Shown: in pieces, positions 1 through 6,986 of the stretch | Layout of the letters: each line of letters begins with the position of its first letter | Position numbering within the stretch: position 1 is the stretch's first letter | From: an uncultured beta proteobacterium | GTDB taxonomy: Bacteria; Pseudomonadota; Gammaproteobacteria; Burkholderiales; Burkholderiaceae_C | Reading direction: 5' to 3' | NCBI GenBank assembly: GCA_903885415.1 | Contig: CAISIP010000270.1 | Span: 1 to 31,347, forward strand | DNA length: 31,347 nt | The notes under the pieces: generated by a model | Told to the model about the DNA's origin: nothing | Seen by the model: only the letters and a program-made list of their open reading frames with translations | The model's database searches: none | Translations under genes and position numbers: made by a program

Positions 1-1896
1 AGCGCCTACAGCTGCAGCGTCACGGCCACCAACAGCGCCGGAACCGGCGTGGCGTCGGGCACGGTGGCCGTCACCCCGGCGGCGGCAAGCACCAGTTCGA
101 CCAGCGCGGTGTATTACGCGCCGGCGCCGTTCGCCTCGATCATGCAAACCAACTACCAGCCCGCCAGCCTGGCGTCTGCCAGCAGCTTGGTGAGTCGCAG
201 CAGGTACATGATCTCGGACGCCGCCACGGCAGGCACTGCGTCCAATTACCTCGCGATCGGCTCCACCTATAGCGCTACAACAGGATACGCGGCGGCGTCG
301 TCCAGCCTGTCTTCGGCTTCGACTGACAACGACTACCTGAGCAAACTGATACAGGTGGTGTCGGATTCCTCCGGCTATTTCCGGATCGACTCCCATCTGC
401 ATCCGAACAATTCGATCGATTTTGACGCTACCGATTCGAATAAATTAAAGTTCCGCAATAACTTCGGCAAGGCGTCAGCGCTGTATGGCTATCTGACCTT
501 TTCCTACGATGCGACCACCAAACTACTGCAGGCCAAAAAGCGCTACAAGTACAGCTACGTCATTGCCACGACTACTCAAACTACCACATACACGGGAGCA
601 TGGGACGAAGACGCCAGCTTTAGCAGCAGCGCGCAGAATTACTATGTAAACCGCACGGACGGAGTATATAAACTGATAGCCGATGCCGCATCTGCCACAA
701 AGTTTTATTTGTATGAGTCGCCGATTGACTTTGGAATTCCTGATGACCTAAATCCAAACAAGGTGGTGATAGTCAGCAATGCTGCTGCTGCGTTTTTCTC
801 AAAAAATTCCGTGGCGGCCACTGAAGGAGTATCAGGCAGCATTTACAAAGGAGTTAATGCGACCTACCGCAGTCAAATATTAACAGCAGGCAATGATGCC
901 ACGACAAAAGCCAGCGCAGACGCCATGCTGGCCTCCATAAAGTCTGCTGTAGAAGCTTCCGGAGAGAAATTAAGGTACTCCACAGATCTATACTCAGCCT
1001 ACAGAGACGCCACTCTCTCCTTCAAGCTATTTAGTGACTCCATCGCCGATGGCACTCCAGGGCAGAACTTGGTGCCCTATGTCTACTTTACAAACGAAAA
1101 GAACGCCGCGGGGAAATACCACCCGTTCATGGTTATTGTCAGCTACGGAAATCCGGCGTCTCCAAACGGTCTTAAAGACGTTCCCCACCCGCCTGGTGAC
1201 AGCACGGGTGAGTACCCAACCTTGAAAGTCACGCGATTCTCAAATCTTGAAAATTATGTGGCGATGATTCCGATGAAAGACTACGGTGTCGTGAGTGATG
1301 TAACGGATAATGTAATCACTGAAAACTTATGGACGGCGAGAAGCACTGCTTCGCTCAAGGCGAATGTTTATACCTATGCTGACAGCGCAGATAATGGCAT
1401 ATTGGTTGATGGATCAGTTATATTTCCTACCTATGGCAATACCTTAGTGCCTGCCAACCAGAATGGGGAGATGACGGCAATCGGTTGTCATGTCGGCAAA
1501 GGGGGCGGGGGGCCACACTGCCACTTCGACGGTTACCAATCCGGGTTTAGTCTGAACATTTATGGAGATGCTGATTATATCGGCAAGAGCCATCCGCCAT
1601 TGATCGGGTTTGGCTACGACGGTATTGCCGTCTTTGGAAAATACAGGAGCAGTGACAGCAAGATGCTCGGCTACAGCACAGCGCTTGATGATTTTGGCGC
1701 TCACGATCACGACAGCATTGGGTATCACTATCACGCGCACAGCGTGACCGATCATAAGGCTGAACTACTGACGATCACCACCAGCATGGATGTGTTAATG
1801 AAGGGCGCCTACGTTGGCAAGACCAATGACATCCCGTTTTTCAGAGCAAACGACGGCTTTAACACCAACCCATATAAGGGGGGAACGGTGAAATGA
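1..1896 (+). CDS. Secreted/surface YHYH-domain protein (5' end outside window)
   Basis: The reading frame is open at base 1, so this is the C-terminal part (631 codons) of a longer protein; the GTG at 49 is internal. The first residues (AYSCSVTATNSAGTGVASGTV) look like the last strands of an Ig-like or fibronectin-like repeat. A Ser/Ala/Thr-rich linker follows, then about 400 residues that I do not recognise. The last 150 residues form a YHYH domain: a GCHVGKGGGGPHCHFDGY segment, then HPPLIGFGYDGIAVFG, then GAHDHDSIGYHYHAH. YHYH-domain proteins are a widespread family of unsettled function, usually exported. The clustered His and the two Cys could bind metal, which is inference. Bases of about 640-1400 are visibly AT-richer than the genes downstream, with runs such as TATATAAACTGATAG and CTCAAAAAATTCC. 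The stop is TGA at 1894-1896. Confidence 0.8.
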   Translation, partial: SAYSCSVTATNSAGTGVASGTVAVTPAAASTSSTSAVYYAPAPFASIMQTNYQPASLASASSLVSRSRYMISDAATAGTASNYLAIGSTYSATTGYAAASSSLSSASTDNDYLSKLIQVVSDSSGYFRIDSHLHPNNSIDFDATDSNKLKFRNNFGKASALYGYLTFSYDATTKLLQAKKRYKYSYVIATTTQTTTYTGAWDEDASFSSSAQNYYVNRTDGVYKLIADAASATKFYLYESPIDFGIPDDLNPNKVVIVSNAAAAFFSKNSVAATEGVSGSIYKGVNATYRSQILTAGNDATTKASADAMLASIKSAVEASGEKLRYSTDLYSAYRDATLSFKLFSDSIADGTPGQNLVPYVYFTNEKNAAGKYHPFMVIVSYGNPASPNGLKDVPHPPGDSTGEYPTLKVTRFSNLENYVAMIPMKDYGVVSDVTDNVITENLWTARSTASLKANVYTYADSADNGILVDGSVIFPTYGNTLVPANQNGEMTAIGCHVGKGGGGPHCHFDGYQSGFSLNIYGDADYIGKSHPPLIGFGYDGIAVFGKYRSSDSKMLGYSTALDDFGAHDHDSIGYHYHAHSVTDHKAELLTITTSMDVLMKGAYVGKTNDIPFFRANDGFNTNPYKGGTVK

Positions 1897-1954
1897 GACG
1901 TGGCCTGATGAACCATCATGGCCGTCGTCCAACGGTCCATGGGCGAAACAGGTT

Positions 1955-1971
1955 GAGGGCTTGAAGCCCTC
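1955..1971. terminator. Possible hairpin after the YHYH gene
   Basis: GAGGGC-TTGAA-GCCCTC is a 6-bp perfect stem with a 5-base loop, 58 bases after the YHYH stop and just beyond the end of the leftward relic gene. No T run follows on either strand, so intrinsic termination is unproven. Confidence 0.3.
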
Positions 1972-1988
1972 GCCCTAAGCCAGTTGGC

Positions 1989-2198
1989 TCAGTCGGCCTT
2001 CGCGCCCGAGCTTTTCACCACCGCGGCCCATTTCGGAACCTCGGCGCGCAGGAAGGTGCCGAAGTCGGCTGCGCTGTTGTGGCTGCTGGACATGCCGAGT
2101 TGGGCGAATTTCTCCACGATGTCGGGCGACTCCATCGCCTTGTTGAGGGCTGCGTTGAAGCGGTCCACCACCGCCTGCGAAGTGCCTGCGGGCAGCAT
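1989..2198 (-). pseudogene. C-terminal fragment of a Bug/TctC-type substrate-binding protein
   Basis: The last 69 residues (MLPAGTSQAVVDRFNAALNK... to GAKAD, stop TGA at 1991-1989) match the C-terminal end of tripartite tricarboxylate transporter receptors. The family pattern is PAGT-x-x-AVVDRLN, then a helix ending in an E-x-x-KW-x-x-VVK motif. The signal peptide and about 250 residues of the binding domain are missing. Immediately upstream, in another frame, is a dioxygenase fragment. The tail differs greatly from the intact receptor at 2832-3815, so it is not a recent copy of that gene. It could be the scar of a deletion between a dioxygenase gene and a receptor gene. Confidence 0.7.
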
Positions 2199-2200
2199 GT

Positions 2201-2557
2201 CAGGTCGCATCCGTTCTCGCGCAGCCGGGAGTCGAGGTTGTGAAAGGGTCCGAGCACGCTGCTGGGCGTGCTGTCGGGGCGCTGGGATAGCACGTCGACC
2301 ATCGACGATATGCCCATCACGTCCGACAGCAGGTTGAACTCGTTGCGCTCGTGGGTGGTGATGGCGGCCGACTGGGTGAGGAACTCCAGCCCGCGCATCC
2401 ACTCCTCCTTGCTGAGCCCGGACTCGGCCACAAACGCGTGCAGATGCTTCACCAGCAAGCCCATCACATGGCGCAGGCGCGGGTCGGGTGCGTCGGCAAA
2501 GCTGCGCATCGCCGCGTCGGTGGGGAAATTCAGCGGCTGTCTGGCAGGGGTGCTCAT
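2201..2557 (-). pseudogene. N-terminal fragment of an intradiol ring-cleavage dioxygenase
   Basis: From the ATG at 2557 about 119 residues read as the helical N-terminal (dimerisation) domain of catechol/hydroxyquinol-type 1,2-dioxygenases. They contain LSKEEWMRGLEFLT, an ERNEFNLLSDVMG helix and the TPSSVLGPFH motif that precedes the catalytic domain. The catalytic half, with the two Tyr and two His iron ligands, is absent. After about base 2201 the frame runs out of phase through the receptor tail described at 1989-2198 and stops at 2015. Full-length relatives are about 280-300 residues. The fragment has an AGGAA sequence 12 bases before its ATG, so it might still be translated, but not as an active dioxygenase. 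Confidence 0.72.
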
Positions 2558-2831
2558 GGCGATCGGAATTCCTGGCTACGAGGGTTGGGGTGGGCGACCG
2601 AGCGCCTACGGCAAGGCGAGGCTATTGTGCTACAGCGCGCAGACGGCAGCGTCGCGGTAAACCCCAGCCGTTCAGCGCCGTAGATGTAGCGCCGCGCATG
2701 CAAGCGGACGAGCACGGACGTGCCGCTATAGTTGCCGTCTTGGCGAGCCGCCCGGGCCGGTTGCTGTCGGCAGGGGTCCGGGTCGGATTTAGGCTTTATT
2801 TTTTGTCCGAAGCGGTATAGCGGGGATTTTC
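2558..2831. other. Spacer between the dioxygenase relic and the Bug receptor gene
   Basis: This 274-base divergent spacer holds no convincing gene; the short open frames here carry no recognisable protein. It should contain the promoter of the receptor gene. A GGGGA ribosome-binding site lies at 2822-2826, six bases or less before the ATG at 2832. No clear -35/-10 pair was found. Confidence 0.4.
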
Positions 2832-3815
2832 ATGAAGACGATGAACGCAATGCGAAGTGTGGCGGCCCTGCTGGTGCTGCTGTGCGGCGCGATGGTCAAT
2901 GGCAGCGCGACGGCGCAGGACTATCCGAGTCGGACGATCCGGTTCGTCGTTCCGTCGACGACCGGCATCACCTCCGATATGCTGGCGCGACTGCTCGGCC
3001 CCAAGCTGTCGCAGCGCTGGAATGTGCCGGTGGTCGTCGAGAACAAGGCGGGGGCCGGTGGCATCATCGGCGCCGACGCGGTCGCCAAGGCCGATCCCGA
3101 CGGCTATACCTTCTTGATTGCCAACACGTCCTTTGGAACGCTGGCGGCAACCACGCCCAAGCTGCCCTACGACCCGATCCGGGGTTTTGTTCCGGTATCT
3201 CTGCTCAGTTCCAGTGTCATGACGCTGGTGGTGCCGGAAAAGTTCCCCGCCTCCACGATGCGTGAGTTCGCCGAGGTGGTGAAGCGCCAACCCGGCAGCA
3301 TGGCTTATTCGTCACCGGGCCTGGGAACCACCCAGCACCTGGCGATGGAGTTGATCAAGCAGCGCGCCGGACTGGACATGCTCCATGTGCCTTACAAAGG
3401 CTCCAGCGGCGCGATGAGCGACCTGATCGCCGGCCATGTGCAGGCCAGCGTGGTCGCGCTGCAGACGGCGGCGCCATTCGTTGAAAGTGGCAGGGTGAAG
3501 ATGATCGCGGTACTGGGGCGTACCCGGGTGCCCCAATTCCCGCAGGTGGCGCCGCTATCGGAGGCTGGCTTCGGCGAGATCGTCGTCGAGACATGGTCGG
3601 GCGTGATGGCTCCCGCCGGAACGCCCGCGGCGATCGTCGCCAAAATGAACGTCGAGTTGGAGGCCTTGCTGGCAACGCCCGATGTCCGCCAGACTCTGGC
3701 GGGACAGGGTGTGGTGCCGGTGGGTGGCAAGCCGGACAAACTGGAGCAACTCATCCGCAGCGAGATCCGCCTTTGGACCGATGTGGTGGCCAAGGGTCGC
3801 ATCGTCATCAACTAG
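2832..3815 (+). CDS. Bug/TctC-family extracytoplasmic substrate-binding protein
   Basis: This 327-residue periplasmic receptor is of the tripartite tricarboxylate transporter (TTT) type, which binds small carboxylates or related organic acids. Residues 1-28 are a signal peptide, with a hydrophobic AALLVLLCGAMV core and probable cleavage near ATAQ. The mature part shows the family order: DYPSRTIRFVVP, then VVVENKAGAGGIIGADAVAKADPDGYTFL, then LHVPYKG, and finally GVMAPAGTPAAIVAKMN near residue 260. Length is typical. GGGGA precedes the ATG. No TctA/TctB membrane subunits are in the window, so it looks like one of the many orphan Bug receptors of Burkholderiales. It lies 52 bases before an ornithine cyclodeaminase-family gene, with which it is probably co-transcribed. 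The ligand cannot be told from sequence. Confidence 0.92.
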   Translation: MKTMNAMRSVAALLVLLCGAMVNGSATAQDYPSRTIRFVVPSTTGITSDMLARLLGPKLSQRWNVPVVVENKAGAGGIIGADAVAKADPDGYTFLIANTSFGTLAATTPKLPYDPIRGFVPVSLLSSSVMTLVVPEKFPASTMREFAEVVKRQPGSMAYSSPGLGTTQHLAMELIKQRAGLDMLHVPYKGSSGAMSDLIAGHVQASVVALQTAAPFVESGRVKMIAVLGRTRVPQFPQVAPLSEAGFGEIVVETWSGVMAPAGTPAAIVAKMNVELEALLATPDVRQTLAGQGVVPVGGKPDKLEQLIRSEIRLWTDVVAKGRIVIN

Positions 3816-3828
3816 AAAAACCAGGCGG

Positions 3829-3846
3829 CCTGATCGAACGATCGGG
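3829..3846 (+). other. Intergenic hairpin between the receptor and cyclodeaminase genes
   Basis: CCTGATC-GAAC-GATCGGG forms a 7-bp stem (one T.G pair) with a 4-base loop, placed between the receptor stop (3815) and the AGAGGA ribosome-binding site (3855-3860) of the next gene. There is no T run, so it might stabilise the upstream message or reduce read-through rather than terminate. Confidence 0.35.
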
Positions 3847-3867
3847 CGGCCCCAAGAGGACCACAAC

Positions 3868-4947
3868 ATGCTGATCATCTCCAACGACGAAGTGCGCAAG
3901 CTGCTGACCATGAAGGATTGCATGGAAGTGCTCGAGGAAGCTTATCTCGAGCGCTTCCACCAGCGTGCGCTGAGCCGCCCACGCTCGGACCTGTACGCGC
4001 CGATGGGCGAGGACTCGTACTATGTTTTTAAGTCCATGGAAGGCGTACTGCCCAAGCGCCGCGTGACCGCGCTGCGGATCAATTCCGACATCATCAAGTG
4101 GAACAGGACGCCGCACGGTATTCGCAAAGACAAGCAACCGCTGGCCGATGGCAACTGGGTCGGTTTGATCGCACTGTTTGATATGGAAAACGGCAAGATG
4201 ATCGCCATGCTCCCCGATGGTGTGGTGCAGGGTTTCAGGGTCGGCGCCACCGGCGGGCTTGCCATCAAGTACATGGCGCGCCAGGACGCCCGCACCATGG
4301 GGCTGTTCGGAGCCGGCTGGCAGGCCGAGACGCAGGTGGTGTCGGCCTGCGCGGCCCGCGCCCTGGATTACATCAAGGTTTACAGCCCGACCCGTCAAAA
4401 GCGTGAGGAATTTTCCCAGCGCATGAGCGCAAGGGTCGGCATACCGGTGATTGCGGTCGACCGGCCGCAGGACGCGGCTGTCGGCATGGACATCGTCGCG
4501 ACCACGACCAATTCGATCACCCAGGTGATCAGACCCGAATGGATAAGCCCCGGCACCCACCTGTCCTGCGTGAAGCATCTGGAGCTGGGCGAGGACGTGA
4601 TCGCCCAGGCCGATTGCATCGCGGTGCATTCGCATAGCAGCGTTCCGGAGAATTACATCATCGGCCAGGGTGAGCGGTGCATTTACGGGCAGGATCCCAA
4701 CGAACAGGGGGAGCATCAGGCCAGCGAATCGGGCTGGGAGTCTGCGGTGGAACTGCACACGCTGATGGGCGCTGGCGCCGGTGCTGGTGGTCGCCAGAAC
4801 GATGGGCAGATTTCCTGCTTCATCAACAATATCGGCCTGGGCCTGCAGTTTGCCGCGGTTGGCGCGCTGGTGCACCGCCTGGCCAGGGAGCAGGGGCTAG
4901 GTATTCAACTGCCCGACAGCTGGTTTACCGAAGATGTGCACCCCTGA
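3868..4947 (+). CDS. Ornithine cyclodeaminase / mu-crystallin family protein
   Basis: This is a 359-residue NAD(P)-dependent enzyme of the OCD/mu-crystallin fold. The N-terminal half carries the dimer and substrate region (MLIISNDEVRKLLTMKDCMEVLEEAY). The Rossmann segment GLFGAGWQAETQV lies near residue 150, after VVQGFRVGATGGLAIKYMA. Family members include ornithine cyclodeaminase, alanine dehydrogenase and ketimine reductases, so the substrate is not assigned. The ATG at 3868 is chosen because AGAGGA lies 7 bases upstream and the family N-terminus begins there; longer frames upstream read through the receptor gene. Pairing with an orphan Bug receptor suggests that the two handle the same imported acid, which is inference. 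A Gly/Ala-rich stretch (GAGAGAGGRQNDG) near residue 305 may be a flexible loop. Confidence 0.88.
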   Translation: MLIISNDEVRKLLTMKDCMEVLEEAYLERFHQRALSRPRSDLYAPMGEDSYYVFKSMEGVLPKRRVTALRINSDIIKWNRTPHGIRKDKQPLADGNWVGLIALFDMENGKMIAMLPDGVVQGFRVGATGGLAIKYMARQDARTMGLFGAGWQAETQVVSACAARALDYIKVYSPTRQKREEFSQRMSARVGIPVIAVDRPQDAAVGMDIVATTTNSITQVIRPEWISPGTHLSCVKHLELGEDVIAQADCIAVHSHSSVPENYIIGQGERCIYGQDPNEQGEHQASESGWESAVELHTLMGAGAGAGGRQNDGQISCFINNIGLGLQFAAVGALVHRLAREQGLGIQLPDSWFTEDVHP

Positions 4948-4962
4948 AAACAGCCGCAACCC

Positions 4963-5463
4963 ATGCCCAAGAGACCGATGACAAAGCGTTCAGGCCTGTT
5001 GTTTGCAGCACTGCTGCTGGCGTCCATAGGTGCGCTGGCCGGTGCCATGGAGGACGCCGAGGCCGCCTATGGCCGCGAGGACTATGCCGGCGCGCTGAAG
5101 ATCCTGCGTGTTCTGGCGGCCGGAGGGGACGCGACGGCGCGCTATGTCATCGGCTCGATGTACGGTGACGGCCGCGGTGTCGCGCAGGACCATGCCGAGG
5201 CTGCCGTCTGGTACCGGCAGGCCGCCGAGCGCGGCCACGCCGGCGCGCAGGCGCGACTGGGCGCGCTGTATTTCCAGGGCCATGGCCTGAGAAAGGACGA
5301 TGTACGCGCGCATATGTGGTTCAACCTGGGGGCCGCCGCCGGCAACGCTGAGGCGCTGCGCGGCCGCGACCTGGTGGCCAGCCGCATGAAGCCGCAGCAA
5401 ATCACCCGCGCGCAGAATCTGGCACGCGAATGCCAGGAAAGCAAGTTCAGGGACTGCGACTGA
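4963..5463 (+). CDS. Secreted Sel1-like repeat protein
   Basis: This is a 166-residue protein with an N-terminal signal peptide (KRSGLLFAALLLASIGALAGA) followed by Sel1-type TPR-like repeats. The first repeat is AAYGREDYAGALKILRVLAAGG, the second ARYVIGSMYGDGRGVAQDHAEAA, and the third ARLGALYFQGHGLRKDDVRAH, each about 36 residues. Such repeats mediate protein-protein contacts, and the partner is unknown. The gene starts 15 bases after the cyclodeaminase stop and may be read from the same transcript. A second in-frame ATG at 4978 follows AAGAGA closely and leaves a tighter signal peptide, so it could be the true start. The C-terminus (CQESKFRDCD) has two Cys that could form a disulfide in the periplasm. 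Confidence 0.85.
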   Translation: MPKRPMTKRSGLLFAALLLASIGALAGAMEDAEAAYGREDYAGALKILRVLAAGGDATARYVIGSMYGDGRGVAQDHAEAAVWYRQAAERGHAGAQARLGALYFQGHGLRKDDVRAHMWFNLGAAAGNAEALRGRDLVASRMKPQQITRAQNLARECQESKFRDCD

Positions 5464-5493
5464 GCGGTCCGGCCGTCGACGCCATCACGCCAA

Positions 5494-5507
5494 TGCCCCT
5501 GCGGGCA
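5494..5507. terminator. Possible hairpin between convergent genes
   Basis: TGCCC-CTGC-GGGCA is a 5-bp perfect stem in the 77-base gap between the Sel1 gene and the leftward gene ending at 5541. No T run follows, so the role is only suggested by position. Confidence 0.25.
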
Positions 5508-5540
5508 GGGCCACGAACCGGGACCTTGGCGGCGTGCTGC

Positions 5541-6083
5541 TCAGCGCCCGAGCCGCGCCAGCTGCTGGCCGACGTCAGGTAGCCGGGGGCGCGCCACCGG
5601 TTGAACGGAGTCGTCCGCCTTCTTGGCCTGGTAATGGATCCAGTCCCGGCGGTCTTCCTGCTGCTGCTCGACCTCGTCGTCTGCCAGCGGCCGAGCGGCG
5701 CGTGGCGGATAGCTGACCCATTGCGCCTGTGCGACGGAAGGAGGCTGCATGTCCATGCCCTCGCCGACCGGGACGCCCGCGTAGCGGACCCAGTGGCGCT
5801 GCCCCTCGGCCACCGCCGTCGCCGTCACGGTGTCGTTGAGCGGCGCGCCCGCATAGCGAATCCAATTGCGCTGGTCCACCACCGGCCGCCTGCGCACTGG
5901 GGGTTTGGCGCCGAGCGTCGGCAGCAGACCCGCCGCCGCGCTGCGCAACCCGGGTTGCGGGCTGGGTGCCGCCGATGCGGGGCCGGCGATGAAGACTGTC
6001 GCCGCCAGAACCACTGCGGCCATCAGGCCTGTGGAACGGGGGAAGGCGTTGGTTGCGGGCCGGCGATTCTGCTGCGTGGGCAT
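5541..6083 (-). CDS. Small exported protein with four W-x-x-Y repeats, function unknown
   Basis: I do not recognise this 180-residue protein. The ATG at 6083 is preceded by AAGGAG, which decides the start over the longer open frame running to 6488. Residues 1-38 are a signal peptide: a basic start, a hydrophobic LMAAVVLAATVFIAG core and probable cleavage after ASA. The mature part has four copies of W-[IV]-x-Y: NWIRYAGAP at 73-81, HWVRYAGVP at 97-105, QWVSYPPRA at 121-129 and DWIHYQAKK at 147-155. The Trp spacings are 24, 24 and 26. The first two copies are also alike at DNA level, suggesting internal duplication. The mature chain is rich in Pro, Arg and Gln and may be largely extended. It stands alone, transcribed against both neighbours. 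Confidence 0.7.
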   Translation of the reverse strand: MPTQQNRRPATNAFPRSTGLMAAVVLAATVFIAGPASAAPSPQPGLRSAAAGLLPTLGAKPPVRRRPVVDQRNWIRYAGAPLNDTVTATAVAEGQRHWVRYAGVPVGEGMDMQPPSVAQAQWVSYPPRAARPLADDEVEQQQEDRRDWIHYQAKKADDSVQPVARPRLPDVGQQLARLGR

Positions 6084-6229
6084 GGGGGCTACTCCTTTTT
6101 GGCGGCTACGATGGGTCGCCTGGGTTGATGCACGCGTGCCGTCATGGTGCCTGTCGGGGGACTGACAAGTTGGTGCTGGGGGGATGTGCATGGCTGTGTA
6201 CTGCAAGACCGATGCCAGCCCCCCAAACC

Positions 6230-6235
6230 TACAAT
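6230..6235 (+). promoter_or_regulatory. Possible -10 element of the nitroreductase gene
   Basis: TACAAT is a 5-of-6 match to the sigma-70 -10 box, 26 bases before the ATG at 6262. No good -35 box is seen at the usual distance, so this is weak. Confidence 0.25.
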
Positions 6236-6261
6236 GGGCCAACCCGATTTCTAGGTGCGCC

Positions 6262-6960
6262 ATGCAGTTTTCCGACGACCCCCGACCGAAAGGCTTTGCA
6301 CCCGGTGGCTTTTCGCCTGCGGCGGTGGCGCCGGCGCTGCTGACCGACCTGCTGGAGCTGTCCTGTCGCGCGCCTTCGGGGACCAATACCCAGCCGTGGA
6401 CCGTATGGGTGCTGCAGGGCGGGGCGCTCGGGCAGATGCTCGACGTCACGGGGCCCGAGGTGGGCAAACTGGCGGCCGAGTTGGGCAATCCGACGGCCGA
6501 GTCGCGGGGGCGCTTTAATCAGCAGTTTGTTCGCCATCCCGGCAACTTCGACTGGCCCGGCGGCGAGCAGGGGGGCGACGAGTTTTTGACGCAGGCCGTG
6601 GCGGCAGCCGACGGCAATTTGACGCGAGCAGAAGCGGCACTGGCGCGCTATTTCCGTTTTTATGACGCGCCAGTCGGGCTGCTTTTTACGATCAGCCGCC
6701 TGTTGGGCTCCGGCTCGCTTCTGGACTACGGTATGTTTGTGCAAAACATCGTGCTGGCGGCCCAAACGCGTTCGCTGCGCACCGAACTGCAGATCGGCTG
6801 GAAAGGCCTCTCCGATACTGTGCTGGCTGGCATCGGCGCTGCGCCGGACGATCTGCTGGTGGCGGGCATGGCGCTGGGTTTCGACGACCCGCAGCAGCAG
6901 CCGGTCGCACGCCCGGTGCAGCCTGCGGGTGCAGCGTCGTTCACTATCTGGCACGCATAG
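6262..6960 (+). CDS. Nitroreductase-family flavoprotein, divergent N-terminus
   Basis: This 232-residue protein of the FMN-dependent nitroreductase fold would use NAD(P)H to reduce nitro or quinone compounds. Supporting motifs are LLELSCRAPSGTNTQPWTVWVL near residues 29-50, the YFRFYDAPVGLLFTI segment near 130 and the LDYGMFVQNIVLAAQTRSL helix. The ATG at 6262 has AGG 6 bases upstream. Earlier in-frame codons from 6184 give no family-like sequence. Most relatives begin with an R-R-S-x-R motif that binds the FMN phosphate; here the chain starts MQFSDDPRPKGFAPGGF without it. The C-terminal part also departs from the usual GY-x-D-x-x-x-P-V-N pattern (GFDDPQQQPVARPV). It may be active with altered flavin binding, or be decaying. 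It converges on the proline iminopeptidase gene across 26 bases. Confidence 0.75.
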   Translation: MQFSDDPRPKGFAPGGFSPAAVAPALLTDLLELSCRAPSGTNTQPWTVWVLQGGALGQMLDVTGPEVGKLAAELGNPTAESRGRFNQQFVRHPGNFDWPGGEQGGDEFLTQAVAAADGNLTRAEAALARYFRFYDAPVGLLFTISRLLGSGSLLDYGMFVQNIVLAAQTRSLRTELQIGWKGLSDTVLAGIGAAPDDLLVAGMALGFDDPQQQPVARPVQPAGAASFTIWHA

Positions 6961-6986
6961 CGGCGCGACTGCGATCGCTGGCGCGT

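Noticed and set aside
2201..2240. Possible short palindromic intergenic repeat at the relic junction (minus strand reads CTCCCGGCTGCGCGAGAACGG)
   Set aside because: It resembles small repeats seen in other bacteria, but the encoded residues fit the dioxygenase family and no second copy was noticed in the window.
3808..4875. A 355-codon leftward frame antisense to the cyclodeaminase gene
   Set aside because: It is His/Arg/Ala-rich with no motif or ribosome-binding site, whereas the opposite strand encodes a complete OCD-family protein.
5541..6488. A 315-codon leftward frame covering 5541-6488
   Set aside because: Its first 135 codons run antisense through the nitroreductase start and show no protein features. 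The AAGGAG-preceded ATG at 6083 followed by a signal peptide is the better start.
6971..6978. GCGATCGC octamer between nitroreductase and pip
   Set aside because: It resembles the cyanobacterial HIP1 sequence, but one copy in GC-rich DNA is expected by chance and the genes are not cyanobacterial.
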